DNA of 64,000 bases from Oscillospiraceae bacterium (GCA_003538135.1 DPOR01000009.1:4179-68178), one strand, 5' to 3'; shown: positions 25,695-34,671, counted from the first letter of the stretch. The notes: generated from the sequence alone by a model not told the origin. Made by a program: numbers and translations.

Positions 25695-26027
25695 TCAGGC
25701 AGCCTCCGCGTTTCGGCGCATCTGCGGCAGCCGGGCATAAAAATGACTTGAGCAGCAGGGCTCATCCTGCTGCTCGCTGAAATTATCGGTTTTTCCGACG
25801 GGGACCAGTATCCCGTCCATCGGCACATCGAGGAGATTTCCGAGCGCGTAGAGGTTATCTACGGTCGGCAGGCTCTCGCCGTTTTGCCATTTATAGACGG
25901 CTCTGGGCTCTTCAAAGCCGAAATAGCTCTGAATATCCCGAACGGTCAGTCCGCGCTCAATGCGCAGGCGGCGGATGTTGTTGCCCGTAGCGACGAGGTC
26001 GATTACGGGAAAGCATTTTGTACTCAT
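25695..26027 (-). CDS. XRE family HTH regulator
   Basis: The 110-residue protein has an HTH_3 domain at about 11-66 (GNNIRRLRIERGLTVRDIQSYFGFEEPRAVYKWQNGESLPTVDNL is the usual Firmicute form with KWQNG in the recognition helix) and a short Cys-containing tail. AAGGAGGT lies 6 nt before the ATG. It is divergent from the small basic protein gene at 26138. Confidence 0.88.
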   Translation of the reverse strand: MSTKCFPVIDLVATGNNIRRLRIERGLTVRDIQSYFGFEEPRAVYKWQNGESLPTVDNLYALGNLLDVPMDGILVPVGKTDNFSEQQDEPCCSSHFYARLPQMRRNAEAA

Positions 26028-26137
26028 ATCGGTACCTCCTTAAAGAGTGATATTAGAGAATAACAGAAAGAGTGAAAAAATGCAAGAAAAATTTTAAATA
26101 TCGGGCAAAATTTTTTAAGCAAAGGGGAAAAGAAAAA

Positions 26138-26311
26138 ATGGAAAAGCTTATTCCGCTCTCGAAGCAGAGCAAGAAAGAGAGACGCAAATTCTATTCGTCC
26201 AAGCGCGGTTCATGGAACGGCATTTCACCCGCGACCCGAGTCGTCCGCAGCCGAAAGGTCTATGACCGCAAGCGTATGAAGTCGGCAGACAGACGCGCTT
26301 GCGCAGACTAA
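26138..26311 (+). CDS. Small basic conserved protein (57 residues)
   Basis: This very Lys/Arg-rich 57-residue protein has the pattern IPLSKQSKKERRKFYSSKRG-W-G-P-TR-V-S-KVYDRKR. Similar short proteins (LTPLEKRSKKAQKEFY-type) are common as unnamed small genes in Clostridia. AAAGGGGAAAAG precedes the ATG. The charge suggests nucleic acid or ribosome binding, but nothing shows this directly. It is divergent from an XRE gene. Confidence 0.7.
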   Translation: MEKLIPLSKQSKKERRKFYSSKRGSWNGISPATRVVRSRKVYDRKRMKSADRRACAD

Positions 26312-26430
26312 AAAGCCCACAAAAACGCGCTATAAGTTATTACTCGACAACCGACCGTAACACCACATATCGTTTTTTTATTAAGAAGAGTACAAATTTG
26401 GATTTGCAAACCTGTTTTCCAACACCGTAT

Positions 26431-26475
26431 AAACAGCAACAGCCGCGACAGAAACTGCCGTGGCTGTTCGTTGTT
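26431..26475. terminator. Terminator at the end of the GPH transporter gene
   Basis: Stem AACAGCAACAGCCGCG/CCGTGGCTGTTCGTTGTT with T-rich flank. It can also end transcription from 26138. Confidence 0.75.
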
Positions 26476-26520
26476 TTATTTTATCCACGCTCACCGAGCG
26501 GAAGATTTGTATTGACTGTC

Positions 26521-28092
26521 TTACAGCTCGTTCTTTTTGCTGCCTATATCCATCTGAGCCTTTGCGAGTCTCTCGAGAGCTTCGAGGTCGCCGGAGGTTG
26601 CCTCCTTGGACATTGCGGCGCGTCTCTCAAGCAGCTCCTCGTACATCTTCTCCTTCTTCTTGTCGTTGAGATCGTAGAAGAGCATCGGAATGATTCCGAG
26701 CGAGGTGGTCACAAACGGGATAATGGTGAACATCGCAAACAGGCCGAACTTCGTGTTGTCGGACTGTGCGGTGCCTCTTGTGTAGGCGGTCAGGTCGTAG
26801 CCGATAAGCTGCTTGATGAACAGCGCGATATAGCCGCTGACGATGCTCGAAAGCTTCTGGGCAAGACCCTGGGCGACGCTCGTCATGCCCTCTGTGCGGT
26901 AGCCGTTCTTCCATTCGCAGTAGTCCATTGCCTCGTTGTACATCTCGGTCGGAATGACCTTACGCACGCCGTAGAAAATCATAAACAGCGTCTCCCACAA
27001 GGTGAGGGCGATCGCCATGGGAACGACCTTCTTATAAAGTCCGTGCTTCTTGCCGCCGATACAGCCGACAAAGAATACGGGGACTAACAGGATATCGCCG
27101 ATATATGTACCCATGATATACAGGAATCGGCTCGAGAAGTGCCGCCTGAACCACGGAACTATTGCATAGCTTATGGGGTTGATTATCGAGCCGGGGATAC
27201 CGGTGATTATATTGAGCGAGGCGAAGTTCAGAACATCGATAAGGTAGTCCGACTTGCTGCCGCCGACCGAGAAGCCGCTGAGCATCTTGGAGAGCGTCAT
27301 AAGAAGTATGGGCTTGTTGTTGATTATCGACTTGATGCCCGCCCTTATGCTCGGGCGCTCGACGGACTGCATGACTCTCTCTTTGCAGATAAAGAAGAAC
27401 CACATAGCGCCTGCGCCTGCAACGATCGCGGTGAAAACGCCCATGCCGATGAACGTGCCCTGAAGAGTAAACTTGACCTTGTTTCTGCCGATGAGGTCGA
27501 GGAGAACGGTCATTATCTGCTCGGGCAGCTTCTCTCCGAGGAAACCGGAGGCGAAATTGGCAATGGTGATTATTCTTGTTCTGTCAACGGGGTGCGGAGT
27601 TATCGTTGACTGGATACCCTTTTGCGCTATATCGCGGAAGGTTCCCGCGCCCTCGCGCACGACCATGAGTAAAAGATATCCTATAAATTTCCAGATATCG
27701 TTCGGGCCTCTGCCCGCAAATATGAGGGGCATGAGCCAATAGATGCACGTGCCTATGGTGCCGGGGATACCGAGTGCGACGAGATAGGGCTTAAATTTAC
27801 CCCAACGGGTTCTCGTCTTGTCGACTATCGCGCCGAAAAGCACGTCGTTGATAACATCCCAGATGCCGTTGATGATGTTCGCTATTCTTTGGTACTTCAG
27901 GCTGACCTGAAGAATATTGGTAACGAATCTCTGCGTATACGCGTTGATATTGAAGCTCTGCGACATATCATAGACGACGTAAGCGACAGTTTCTTTCGTT
28001 CCGACATAGCGCCTGTTCTGAAAGACGTATCCTGACGAATCTTCGCCGGAGCCCGCCTGCGGATCGACCGCGGCTGTCTGTTCTTTTGCCAA
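26521..28092 (-). CDS. GPH-type (MFS) cation symporter
   Basis: The 523-residue protein has about 12 membrane segments. NIINGIWDVINDVLFGAIVDKTRTRWGKFKPYL is the glycoside-pentoside-hexuronide:cation symporter signature (melibiose carrier family): the Asp pair in helix 2 and the DKTRTRWGKFKPY loop. A second motif region is WFRRHFSSRFLYIMG. The start is a TTG at 28092 with GGGAGG 7 nt upstream. The long acidic/basic tail (KKKEKMYEELLERR) is cytoplasmic. No glycosidase gene is next to it, so the sugar cannot be inferred. Confidence 0.88.
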   Translation of the reverse strand: MAKEQTAAVDPQAGSGEDSSGYVFQNRRYVGTKETVAYVVYDMSQSFNINAYTQRFVTNILQVSLKYQRIANIINGIWDVINDVLFGAIVDKTRTRWGKFKPYLVALGIPGTIGTCIYWLMPLIFAGRGPNDIWKFIGYLLLMVVREGAGTFRDIAQKGIQSTITPHPVDRTRIITIANFASGFLGEKLPEQIMTVLLDLIGRNKVKFTLQGTFIGMGVFTAIVAGAGAMWFFFICKERVMQSVERPSIRAGIKSIINNKPILLMTLSKMLSGFSVGGSKSDYLIDVLNFASLNIITGIPGSIINPISYAIVPWFRRHFSSRFLYIMGTYIGDILLVPVFFVGCIGGKKHGLYKKVVPMAIALTLWETLFMIFYGVRKVIPTEMYNEAMDYCEWKNGYRTEGMTSVAQGLAQKLSSIVSGYIALFIKQLIGYDLTAYTRGTAQSDNTKFGLFAMFTIIPFVTTSLGIIPMLFYDLNDKKKEKMYEELLERRAAMSKEATSGDLEALERLAKAQMDIGSKKNEL

Positions 28093-28286
28093 AAAACTAC
28101 CTCCCAACCAAAAAATCTAACTTCACGATTATAACATAGGTTTTCGCAAAAAGCAACAATTTCCATACAAAAAGTTGAATCTTTACACAAAAAATTCGTC
28201 AATAATGCCCCATGCCGATTGCCTAAACACAGCTGTTATGATAAGATACATTATTATTAAATCGATTTTCGGCGGGAGGCATCGGT

Positions 28287-29393
28287 ATGAATTTAAATAA
28301 CGCGGGGATATATATACACATTCCCTTCTGCCGCAGCAAGTGCCCCTACTGCGACTTTTATTCCCTGCGCCTTGACGAAGATTCGGCGGATGCTTATACG
28401 GACTCGCTTCTTCGGCGTATTCCCGCTTTGGCGTCACGATACGGCGTAAGCGCCGATACAATATATCTGGGCGGCGGCACACCGTCGGCGCTCGGAGCGG
28501 AAAGAATCGCAAGAATTGTCGGCGCGGCGCGGGAGTTTGCGGGAAAGGGAGCCGAGATAACCGTCGAGTGCAACCCGTTTGACGCGGCCAAAAAAGGTCT
28601 CGATTTCGCCCTGCTCAAGGAGGCGGGCGTCAACAGGATATCCATGGGAATGCAGTCGGCAAACGACGGCGAACGCCGCGCCCTGGGCAGGCTCAGCGGC
28701 AGGGACGATGTCTCTCTCGCCGTCAGGCGCGCCGGGGACGCGGGAATAGAAAATATTTCGCTCGATCTCATGCTTGCGGTACCCGGTCAGACGGTTGACT
28801 CGCTTAGGGACAGTGTCGCTTTCTGCGCGGACGCAGGGGTTTGCCACGTCAGCGCATACATATTGAAAATAGAGGAGGGCACGCGCTTTTTTGAAAGGCA
28901 GGGCGAGCTCGCCCTGCCCGACGAGGACAAGACCTGCGAGCTGTATCTCACCGCCTGCGAGGAGCTCGAAAAGCGCGGCTTCATTCAGTATGAAATATCA
29001 AATTTTGCAAAGCGGGGCCACGAGAGCCGCCACAATCTCAAATATTGGAACTGCGAGGAATATCTCGGCATCGGCCCTTCGGCGCACTCGTTTATCGGCG
29101 GCGGAAGATTCTTCTTCCCGCGGGACACGGAGAGCTTTATTGCAAACTGCGAGCCCGTAAACGACGGCGAGGGCGGGAGCTTTGAGGAGTATTTAATGCT
29201 CCGTCTGCGCCTGTGCGAAGGACTCATATTCTCCGAGGTAAAAGAGCGGTTCGGCCACGGCGTGCCCGAGAATATAATCGAGAAATGCGAGCGGTTCTCG
29301 CGGGCGGGGCTCACGGTCTGCGACGGCAAGCACATCGCGCTGACAAGGCGCGGCTTTCTCGTTTCAAACGCCGTTATAGCCGAGCTTATGTAA
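28287..29393 (+). CDS. hemW: Radical SAM heme chaperone HemW
   Basis: The 368-residue radical SAM protein has the cluster motif C15-x3-C19-x2-C22 (IPFCRSKCPYCDFYS), GGGTPS, and the HemN-like C-terminal domain (GIGPSAHSF, then LMLRLRLCEG). HemW delivers heme to respiratory enzymes; it was formerly called an oxygen-independent coproporphyrinogen III oxidase, but it lacks the extra features needed for that reaction. GGGAGG precedes the ATG. It has no heme biosynthesis neighbour here. Confidence 0.92.
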   Translation: MNLNNAGIYIHIPFCRSKCPYCDFYSLRLDEDSADAYTDSLLRRIPALASRYGVSADTIYLGGGTPSALGAERIARIVGAAREFAGKGAEITVECNPFDAAKKGLDFALLKEAGVNRISMGMQSANDGERRALGRLSGRDDVSLAVRRAGDAGIENISLDLMLAVPGQTVDSLRDSVAFCADAGVCHVSAYILKIEEGTRFFERQGELALPDEDKTCELYLTACEELEKRGFIQYEISNFAKRGHESRHNLKYWNCEEYLGIGPSAHSFIGGGRFFFPRDTESFIANCEPVNDGEGGSFEEYLMLRLRLCEGLIFSEVKERFGHGVPENIIEKCERFSRAGLTVCDGKHIALTRRGFLVSNAVIAELM

Positions 29394-29419
29394 AATTTAC
29401 GTTTTGTCGAAAAAACTTC

Positions 29420-29448
29420 TTGACTGCCGTTGATTTTTTTTATATAAT
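29420..29448 (+). promoter_or_regulatory. Promoter of the NhaD/ArsB-like transporter leader
   Basis: TTGACT, 17-nt spacer, perfect TATAAT. Transcription should start near 29455, giving a leader of about 200 nt. Confidence 0.8.
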
Positions 29449-29454
29449 GCCTTT

Positions 29455-29602
29455 TGCAGCCGAATAATGAGTGGTGGAGTCTGTCATAATCCGCATAACA
29501 GGCGGGTTATTTATTTGAGGTTGAAGCAATGCGGTGTTTGTATTGTCATGCTTTAATGAATTGGCTATTTCACGCTCCTGTCGGGAGCGTGTTTTTTCTT
29601 TG
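29455..29602 (+). promoter_or_regulatory. Structured leader with intrinsic terminator (riboswitch candidate)
   Basis: Three hairpins follow the promoter: ATAATCCGC/GCGGGTTAT (29487-29511, 9 bp with one wobble), AAGCA/TGCTT with inner pairs (29523-29553), and a terminator CACGCTCC/GGGAGCGTG followed by TTTTTT (29571-29597). The transporter start lies 60 nt beyond the terminator, so expression requires antitermination or readthrough. It does not match fluoride, manganese (yybP-ykoY), preQ1 or TPP consensus sequences known to me. Confidence 0.6.
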
Positions 29603-29657
29603 GGGAAAATCAGTCGCTGAGTGTTCGCTGCAAAAAAATATTTTTGGAGTGTGAAGC

Positions 29658-31040
29658 ATGAGCAGTATCACCGTAACCGCGCTGGTGCTATTCGCGGCGA
29701 CATATATTCTTATGATGGCGTTTCAAAAGATTCGCCCGTATGTCGCTGTTGCATCGGCGGTTATCTTCGTTATCCTCGGCACCGTTGCCGCATTCAAGCC
29801 CGAGCTTTTCGGCGCGAACTTTTTCGCCCTCGGCTCGGGAGAGACCTTCAGCTATACTTTTAAGACGGCTGTCGGCGAAATCGACTGGAACGTCATCATG
29901 ATGATCGCCGGCACCATGGGCACCGTCTATCTCTTTATCGAGTCCAATATGCCTCAGCTGATGAGTGATGTTCTTATATCAAAGATGCCCAATGTCAAGT
30001 GGGCTGTCGTCTGCATGAGCCTTTTCGCGGGCATCGTCTCCGCGTTTGTCGACAATGTCGCTACCGTTCTCATGATAGCGCCCGTCGCGCTCGCGCTTTG
30101 CAAAAAGCTCAACATCTCGCCCGTGCCGAGCATTATCTGCATCGCCGTCTCGTCCAATCTCCAGGGCGCGGCCACGCTTGTGGGCGATACGACCTCCATA
30201 CTGCTCGCAAAAGCGGCGAACCTCGATTTCTCCGACTTCTTTTTTGACGAGGGCAAGCCCGGTATGTTCTGGGTCGTTGAGGCGGGCGCCGTTGTCAGCG
30301 CGCTGATAATCCTCTTCATGTTCCGCAAGGAGAATGACAAAATACATATAAACGAGCGCACCAAGGTTGAGGACAAGTTTCCGACTTTCCTGCTCGTCGC
30401 CACCGTCCTCTGCCTTATCGGAGTCTCGTTCATCCCCTATAAGAGCAACGCGGCGGAGGGTCAGTTCTACAAGCCCGAGATAACAAACGGTCTTATCTGT
30501 ATGTTCTTCTTCTTTGTCGGCATAATCCGCGAGCTGTTCCGCAAGAACACAAAGCTTGTCAAAAATGCGTTCAAGGAGATAGATTACTACACCATCTTCC
30601 TGCTGACCGGTCTTTTCGTCGTCATAGGCGGCATAAAGAATGCGGGCGTTATTGATATAATCGGCAACGCGATATCGAAGGTCGGCGGCAGCTCGGGCAG
30701 CGTGTTCATCGTCTACACCGTTATAGTCTGGATGTCGGTTATTCTCTCGGCGTTCATTGACAATATCCCCTACACGGCCACCATGCTCACCGTCATACCC
30801 GTCATCGCCGTGAATCTCGGCATCGACCCGAAAATCATGTACTACGGGCTGCTCTGCGGCGCGACGCTCGGCGGCAATCTGACCCCGATAGGCGCATCGG
30901 CGAACATCGCGGGCATCGGCATCTTGCGCAAGGAGGGGCACGAGGTCAAGGCCACGACCTTCATGAAGTACGGCGTGCCGTTCACTCTCGCGGCGGTCAT
31001 AACGGGCTATCTCCTCATCTGGCTCATCTGGAAGCCGTAA
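29658..31040 (+). CDS. SLC13/NhaD/ArsB-type (ion transporter superfamily) permease
   Basis: The 460-residue protein has about 11-12 membrane segments in two repeats. Each repeat carries the ion-transporter motif: SAFVDNVATVLMIAPVAL with GAATLVGDTTS, and SAFIDNIPYTATMLTVIPV with GGNLTPIGASANI. This is the pattern of NhaD Na+/H+ antiporters, ArsB and related carriers. The ion cannot be decided. GGAG precedes the ATG. Expression is probably controlled by the leader and terminator at 29455-29602. Confidence 0.9.
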   Translation: MSSITVTALVLFAATYILMMAFQKIRPYVAVASAVIFVILGTVAAFKPELFGANFFALGSGETFSYTFKTAVGEIDWNVIMMIAGTMGTVYLFIESNMPQLMSDVLISKMPNVKWAVVCMSLFAGIVSAFVDNVATVLMIAPVALALCKKLNISPVPSIICIAVSSNLQGAATLVGDTTSILLAKAANLDFSDFFFDEGKPGMFWVVEAGAVVSALIILFMFRKENDKIHINERTKVEDKFPTFLLVATVLCLIGVSFIPYKSNAAEGQFYKPEITNGLICMFFFFVGIIRELFRKNTKLVKNAFKEIDYYTIFLLTGLFVVIGGIKNAGVIDIIGNAISKVGGSSGSVFIVYTVIVWMSVILSAFIDNIPYTATMLTVIPVIAVNLGIDPKIMYYGLLCGATLGGNLTPIGASANIAGIGILRKEGHEVKATTFMKYGVPFTLAAVITGYLLIWLIWKP

Positions 31041-31058
31041 AACACAACAAAAGCCAAA

Positions 31059-31088
31059 TCCCGGTTTCGGAAGAAGCCGGGACTTTTA
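31059..31088 (+). terminator. Terminator behind the NhaD/ArsB-like gene
   Basis: Stem TCCCGGTTTC/GAAGCCGGGA-like with TTTT behind. Confidence 0.75.
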
Positions 31089-31171
31089 ATTGACACAAAA
31101 AAGCTCTTTTATTTTTCGGAGATTTATTTTATAATGAGCGTGAAAATAAAACTCAGAAAGAGGGGAGAAAA

Positions 31172-32065
31172 ATGGCTCAGTTAAAAATGTATCGGCTGCC
31201 CGGAACACCTATTAAGCAGTACGCGCTGCCGGAGGGCTTCTCTGTGTCAACGTACAGGACAGAAGCGGACAAAAAGGCCTGGTGCGACTGCTGCAGGAAC
31301 GGACATCTCATTGCCGACGGCGGCGGGGACGAGGAGTTTGACCGCTCAATACTCGACATAGAGGATATCGACCCCGCCCGGGATGTGCTCTTTATCGACT
31401 TTCACGGCGAGCACGTTGGAACCGTAACCGCCTTTGTCAATTCGGAGGACAACACCGGCCGTATGCACATGGTTGCCGTGCGCGAGGATTTTCGCGGAAA
31501 AGGACTTGCGAAATATCTCACCATGCTCGCTCTCAACCACCTGTCCGAAAAGGGCGTGAGATATGTTCACCTGACAACGGACGAGTTCCGTCCGAGTGCC
31601 GTGAAGAGCTATCTCTCCGGAGGCTTTTTGCCGGTTGAATACGATATGGAAATGCAGGATCGCTGGGAGGTCATGCTTGAGGAATGCGGCATAGATTCGG
31701 CGCGGATGCTCTATGACGACGCGAGCGAATATAAGATTATATACCGCCGCTCAAAGGCGAAGAAGATAAAAATCGGAGTTCTCGGAGCGGGGCGCGGCAA
31801 GTCCATGATGGACTACTGCAAATTCGCCGAAAACGCGGAGCTGGCGGCGGTCTGCGACTTCAGAAAAGAAAGGCTCGAGGAGGCCGAACGGGAATACGGC
31901 GCCGACGGCAGCATAAGCTATTACACCGAGTTCGACGAGTTTTTGAAGCATGATACGGACTGCGTTGTTCTCGCAAACTACGCAAACGAGCACGCCCCGT
32001 ATGCGATAAAATGCCTGGAGGCCGCAAAAATGTCCTCAGCGAGGTTCTGCCCGTTCAGACGATGA
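31172..32065 (+). CDS. GNAT acetyltransferase fused to Gfo/Idh/MocA oxidoreductase, 5' part of a frameshifted gene
   Basis: Residues 1-185 form a GNAT domain (VAVREDFRGKGLAKYLTMLAL is the acetyl-CoA loop; RYVHLTTDEFRPSAVKSYLSGGF follows). From about 199 begins a Gfo/Idh/MocA Rossmann fold (IGVLGAGRGKS, G202-x-x-G205-x-G207; CVVLANYANEHAPYAIKCLEA). After KCLEAAK the frame is lost in the A-run at 32026-32030: one more A would continue into KNVLSEVLPVQTM in the next frame. The rejoined protein would have about 626 residues. AAGAGGGGAG precedes the start. As it stands this part lacks the oxidoreductase substrate domain. Confidence 0.8.
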   Translation: MAQLKMYRLPGTPIKQYALPEGFSVSTYRTEADKKAWCDCCRNGHLIADGGGDEEFDRSILDIEDIDPARDVLFIDFHGEHVGTVTAFVNSEDNTGRMHMVAVREDFRGKGLAKYLTMLALNHLSEKGVRYVHLTTDEFRPSAVKSYLSGGFLPVEYDMEMQDRWEVMLEECGIDSARMLYDDASEYKIIYRRSKAKKIKIGVLGAGRGKSMMDYCKFAENAELAAVCDFRKERLEEAEREYGADGSISYYTEFDEFLKHDTDCVVLANYANEHAPYAIKCLEAAKMSSARFCPFRR

Positions 32066-33051
32066 AGGAGGCCGTGGAGCTCGTCGAAGCGGTCGAAAGA
32101 ACGGGGAAAGTCTATGCCTATGCCGAAAACTACGCCTATATGCCCGCTCCGAAAAAGATGAGAGCGCTCTACAGGGACGGTGTGCTCGGCAGCTTCGAAT
32201 ACGGCGAGGGCGAGTATATGCACAACTGCGAGAGCGGCTGGCACTTCTATTCCTTCGCCGACCCGAAGCATTGGCGCAACACGATGAGCGCGTTTTATTA
32301 CTGCACCCACTCGATAGGGCCGCTCATCCATATTACAGGGCTGCGCCCCGTTAAGGTTGCGGGCTTTGAGGCTCCGTTTAACGCGCGCATGGAGAGAATG
32401 GGCGCAAAGGCGGGAGCTTTTGCGGTTGAAATGATAACCCTCGAAAACGGCGCGCTTATTAAAAGTCTGCACGGCGTGGGTCCCTCCAAAGGCTCGATAT
32501 GGTATTCGATTTACGGCTCAAAGGGCAGAATGGAGAGCGCAAGGGAGGACGCCGAAAACGGCGGCGTCGGAACGCTCTATGTCAACTGCGACGAGCACGA
32601 GGGGGACAATAAATCATCGCCCGTCATAACTCCGACGGACGACGCGCTGACCGAAATAGCCGACAAGGCCGGGCACGGCGGCTCCGATTACTATGTCATG
32701 CACAATCTCGTCGAAAAGCTCCGCGGCAACCGCAACGCCGATACCGTTGATATTTACGAGGCTCTCGATATGTTCCTGCCCGGTATGTTCGCATATTTTT
32801 CCGTCCTCGATGGCGGCAGACAACTGGATATCCCCAACCTCAGGAATCCCGAAGAGCGCGACAAGTGGAGAAACGACACCCGCTGCACCGACCCCGCCGT
32901 CGCCGGAGCCATGCTTATTCCGAGCTATTCAAAGGGCAATCCCGATATTCCACAGAAAAACTACGACTATCTCGCCTCGCTCCCGACGGAGAGATTTATG
33001 GATACGGACACCCGCAGCGAGCTCGGCATCGAGTCAAACGTTTCGAACTGA
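32011..33051 (+). CDS. Gfo/Idh/MocA oxidoreductase, 3' part of the frameshifted gene
   Basis: This 346-residue frame carries the rest of the oxidoreductase: KNVLSEVLPVQTMKEAVELVEA (end of the NAD-binding domain, with the cofactor-side E/K region), YAENYAYMPAP, and the alpha/beta substrate domain with CTHSIGPLIHITG and GGSDYYVMHNLVEKL. ATG 32011 has no ribosome binding site, so it is the downstream half of the gene starting at 31172 and not a separate gene. Family members oxidize or epimerize sugars with NAD(P). A link to sugar modification plus acetylation is an inference from the domain pairing. Confidence 0.75.
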   Translation: MPGGRKNVLSEVLPVQTMKEAVELVEAVERTGKVYAYAENYAYMPAPKKMRALYRDGVLGSFEYGEGEYMHNCESGWHFYSFADPKHWRNTMSAFYYCTHSIGPLIHITGLRPVKVAGFEAPFNARMERMGAKAGAFAVEMITLENGALIKSLHGVGPSKGSIWYSIYGSKGRMESAREDAENGGVGTLYVNCDEHEGDNKSSPVITPTDDALTEIADKAGHGGSDYYVMHNLVEKLRGNRNADTVDIYEALDMFLPGMFAYFSVLDGGRQLDIPNLRNPEERDKWRNDTRCTDPAVAGAMLIPSYSKGNPDIPQKNYDYLASLPTERFMDTDTRSELGIESNVSN

Positions 33052-33073
33052 TGTTCCTGCGCAGAGATAAAAA

Positions 33074-33105
33074 CAGCCCGCCGATTCTCGGCGGGCTTAT
33101 GCTTT
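33074..33105. terminator. Bidirectional intrinsic terminator
   Basis: Stem AGCCCGCCGA/TCGGCGGGCT between convergent oxidoreductase and ABC ATPase genes. Confidence 0.8.
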
Positions 33106-33118
33106 TTATATTCGGATA

Positions 33119-33910
33119 TCAGAGCACCTTGGACAGGAATTCCTTGGCTCGCGGGCTCTGCGGATTGTTGAAGAACTCCTCGGGAGTGTTCTCCTCAACT
33201 ATCCTGCCCTCGTCCATGAACACGAGCTTCGTGCCGACCTCGCGGGCAAAGCCCATCTCGTGGGTGACGACGACCATCGTCATGCCCTCGTGGGCGAGCT
33301 GCTTCATCAGGTCGAGAACCTCGCCGACCATCTCGGGGTCAAGCGCGCTCGTCGGCTCGTCGAAGAGGATGACCTCGGGGTTCATCGCAAGCGAGCGGAC
33401 TATCGCAACTCTCTGCTTCTGGCCGCCGGAGAGGGTGGAGGGATAGACATCCGCCTTGTCCTCGAGGCCTATACGCTCGAGCAATTTGTGAGCTTTTTCC
33501 TCCGCGTCCTTTTTTATCTCCCTGACGGGGCGCACGGGGAGCTTATCCTTATGGAACATATTGTGCAAAACAGCCTTGCGTCTGTCCTTCTTGGCGCAGA
33601 GTACGGGCGAGAGCATTATGTTCTCTATGACGGTCTTGTTGTTGAAAAGATTGAAATGCTGGAACACCATTCCCATCTTTCTGCGGTGGATATTGATGTC
33701 GACCTTCATGTCGGCGATATCCACACCCTCAAAGATTATCTTGCCCGAGGTCGGATCCTCCATGCAGTTGAGGCAGCGCAGGAAGGTGCTCTTTCCGGAG
33801 CCGGAGGGGCCTATGACAACAACTATGTCGCCCTTGTTGATAGTCATATTTATGCCCTTGAGGACCTCGTTGTCCCCGAAGCTTTTTTTCAGGTCAATTA
33901 CGTCTATCAC
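33119..33910 (-). CDS. Polar amino acid ABC transporter, ATP-binding protein
   Basis: The 263-residue ABC ATPase has Walker A GPSGSGKS (34-41), the Q-loop in MVFQHFNLF, signature LSGGQKQR, Walker B VILFDEPTSALDP and the H-loop VTHEMGFA, all of the GlnQ/ArtP polar amino acid type. It is longer than usual because of a Lys/Arg-rich insertion (HKDKLPVRPVREIKKDAEEK) before the signature. The start overlaps the permease end by 17 nt. Order on the strand is binding protein, permease, ATPase. Confidence 0.94.
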   Translation of the reverse strand: MIDVIDLKKSFGDNEVLKGINMTINKGDIVVVIGPSGSGKSTFLRCLNCMEDPTSGKIIFEGVDIADMKVDINIHRRKMGMVFQHFNLFNNKTVIENIMLSPVLCAKKDRRKAVLHNMFHKDKLPVRPVREIKKDAEEKAHKLLERIGLEDKADVYPSTLSGGQKQRVAIVRSLAMNPEVILFDEPTSALDPEMVGEVLDLMKQLAHEGMTMVVVTHEMGFAREVGTKLVFMDEGRIVEENTPEEFFNNPQSPRAKEFLSKVL

Positions 33911-34616
33911 TCTTCTTCAGGCTCCTTTCCATGATTTTTATAAGCAGCGTTATCAGGCAGACTATGACGATATAGATGAGTGCCATGGCGATATAGGGCA
34001 CCATGAATTCATAGCTGTTCGAGCCGATGTAGCTGAACGCGACGTAGAGGTCGAGCGCGCCGACAAACGAGACGACCGAGGTCTCCTTGATGAGGGCTAT
34101 GAACTCGTTGCCGAGAGTCGGGAGGATGTTTTTTATCGCCTGCGGGATAACAATGCGCAGCATCGTGGTCGAGAAGCTTAATCCAACGCTTCTGCCGCCC
34201 TCCATTTGACCTTCGTCAACGCTCTGTATGCCGCTTCGCATTATCTCCGATATATACGCGCCGCTGTTGAGGCCGAATACAGTTATCGCAACATTTACGG
34301 ACGGGAGATTGACGCCCATTATCGGCAGCACGACATAGTAGAATATAAGCAACTGCACGACCATGGGAGTTCCTCTGAAGAGCGCCACATAAAACGCGCA
34401 TATGGCGTTGAGCACTCTCGGGAAAACCTTGTATTTCGGCATGACGCGCACGGTGGCTATCAGCGTGCCGATGACGATACCGATAATAAGACCGAGAACG
34501 GCTATCTTGAGCGTATTCTGCAGACCCTGCAGAACCTTGACATAGCCGTTATAGTCTATGAGTATCTCGATAAACTTATCGATTTTTTTCGGTAAGCTTG
34601 CTATAAAATCATTCAT
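33894..34616 (-). CDS. Polar amino acid ABC transporter, permease
   Basis: The 240-residue permease has about five membrane helices and the EAA loop EGGRSVGLSFSTTMLRIVIPQAIKNILP of the HisMQ family (TIGR01726 type). VALFRGTPMVVQLLIFYYV is its typical early motif. It pairs with the ATPase downstream and the binding protein upstream to import an amino acid. Confidence 0.93.
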   Translation of the reverse strand: MNDFIASLPKKIDKFIEILIDYNGYVKVLQGLQNTLKIAVLGLIIGIVIGTLIATVRVMPKYKVFPRVLNAICAFYVALFRGTPMVVQLLIFYYVVLPIMGVNLPSVNVAITVFGLNSGAYISEIMRSGIQSVDEGQMEGGRSVGLSFSTTMLRIVIPQAIKNILPTLGNEFIALIKETSVVSFVGALDLYVAFSYIGSNSYEFMVPYIAMALIYIVIVCLITLLIKIMERSLKKSDRRN

Positions 34617-34671
34617 AGTTCTTTTCCTTTGTACAAATACTTTTCGGGGAAAGGTGTTACAGACTGAAAAG

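Noticed and set aside
28183..28512. Small minus-strand frame before hemW
   Set aside because: Overlaps the antisense of the hemW start and has no start signal or recognizable domain.
29455..29602. Known fluoride or manganese riboswitch before the NhaD/ArsB-like gene
   Set aside because: The conserved sequence elements of those classes are not present.
32011..33051. Separate oxidoreductase gene with its own start
   Set aside because: No ribosome binding site, and the first residues complete a Rossmann fold begun in the upstream frame.
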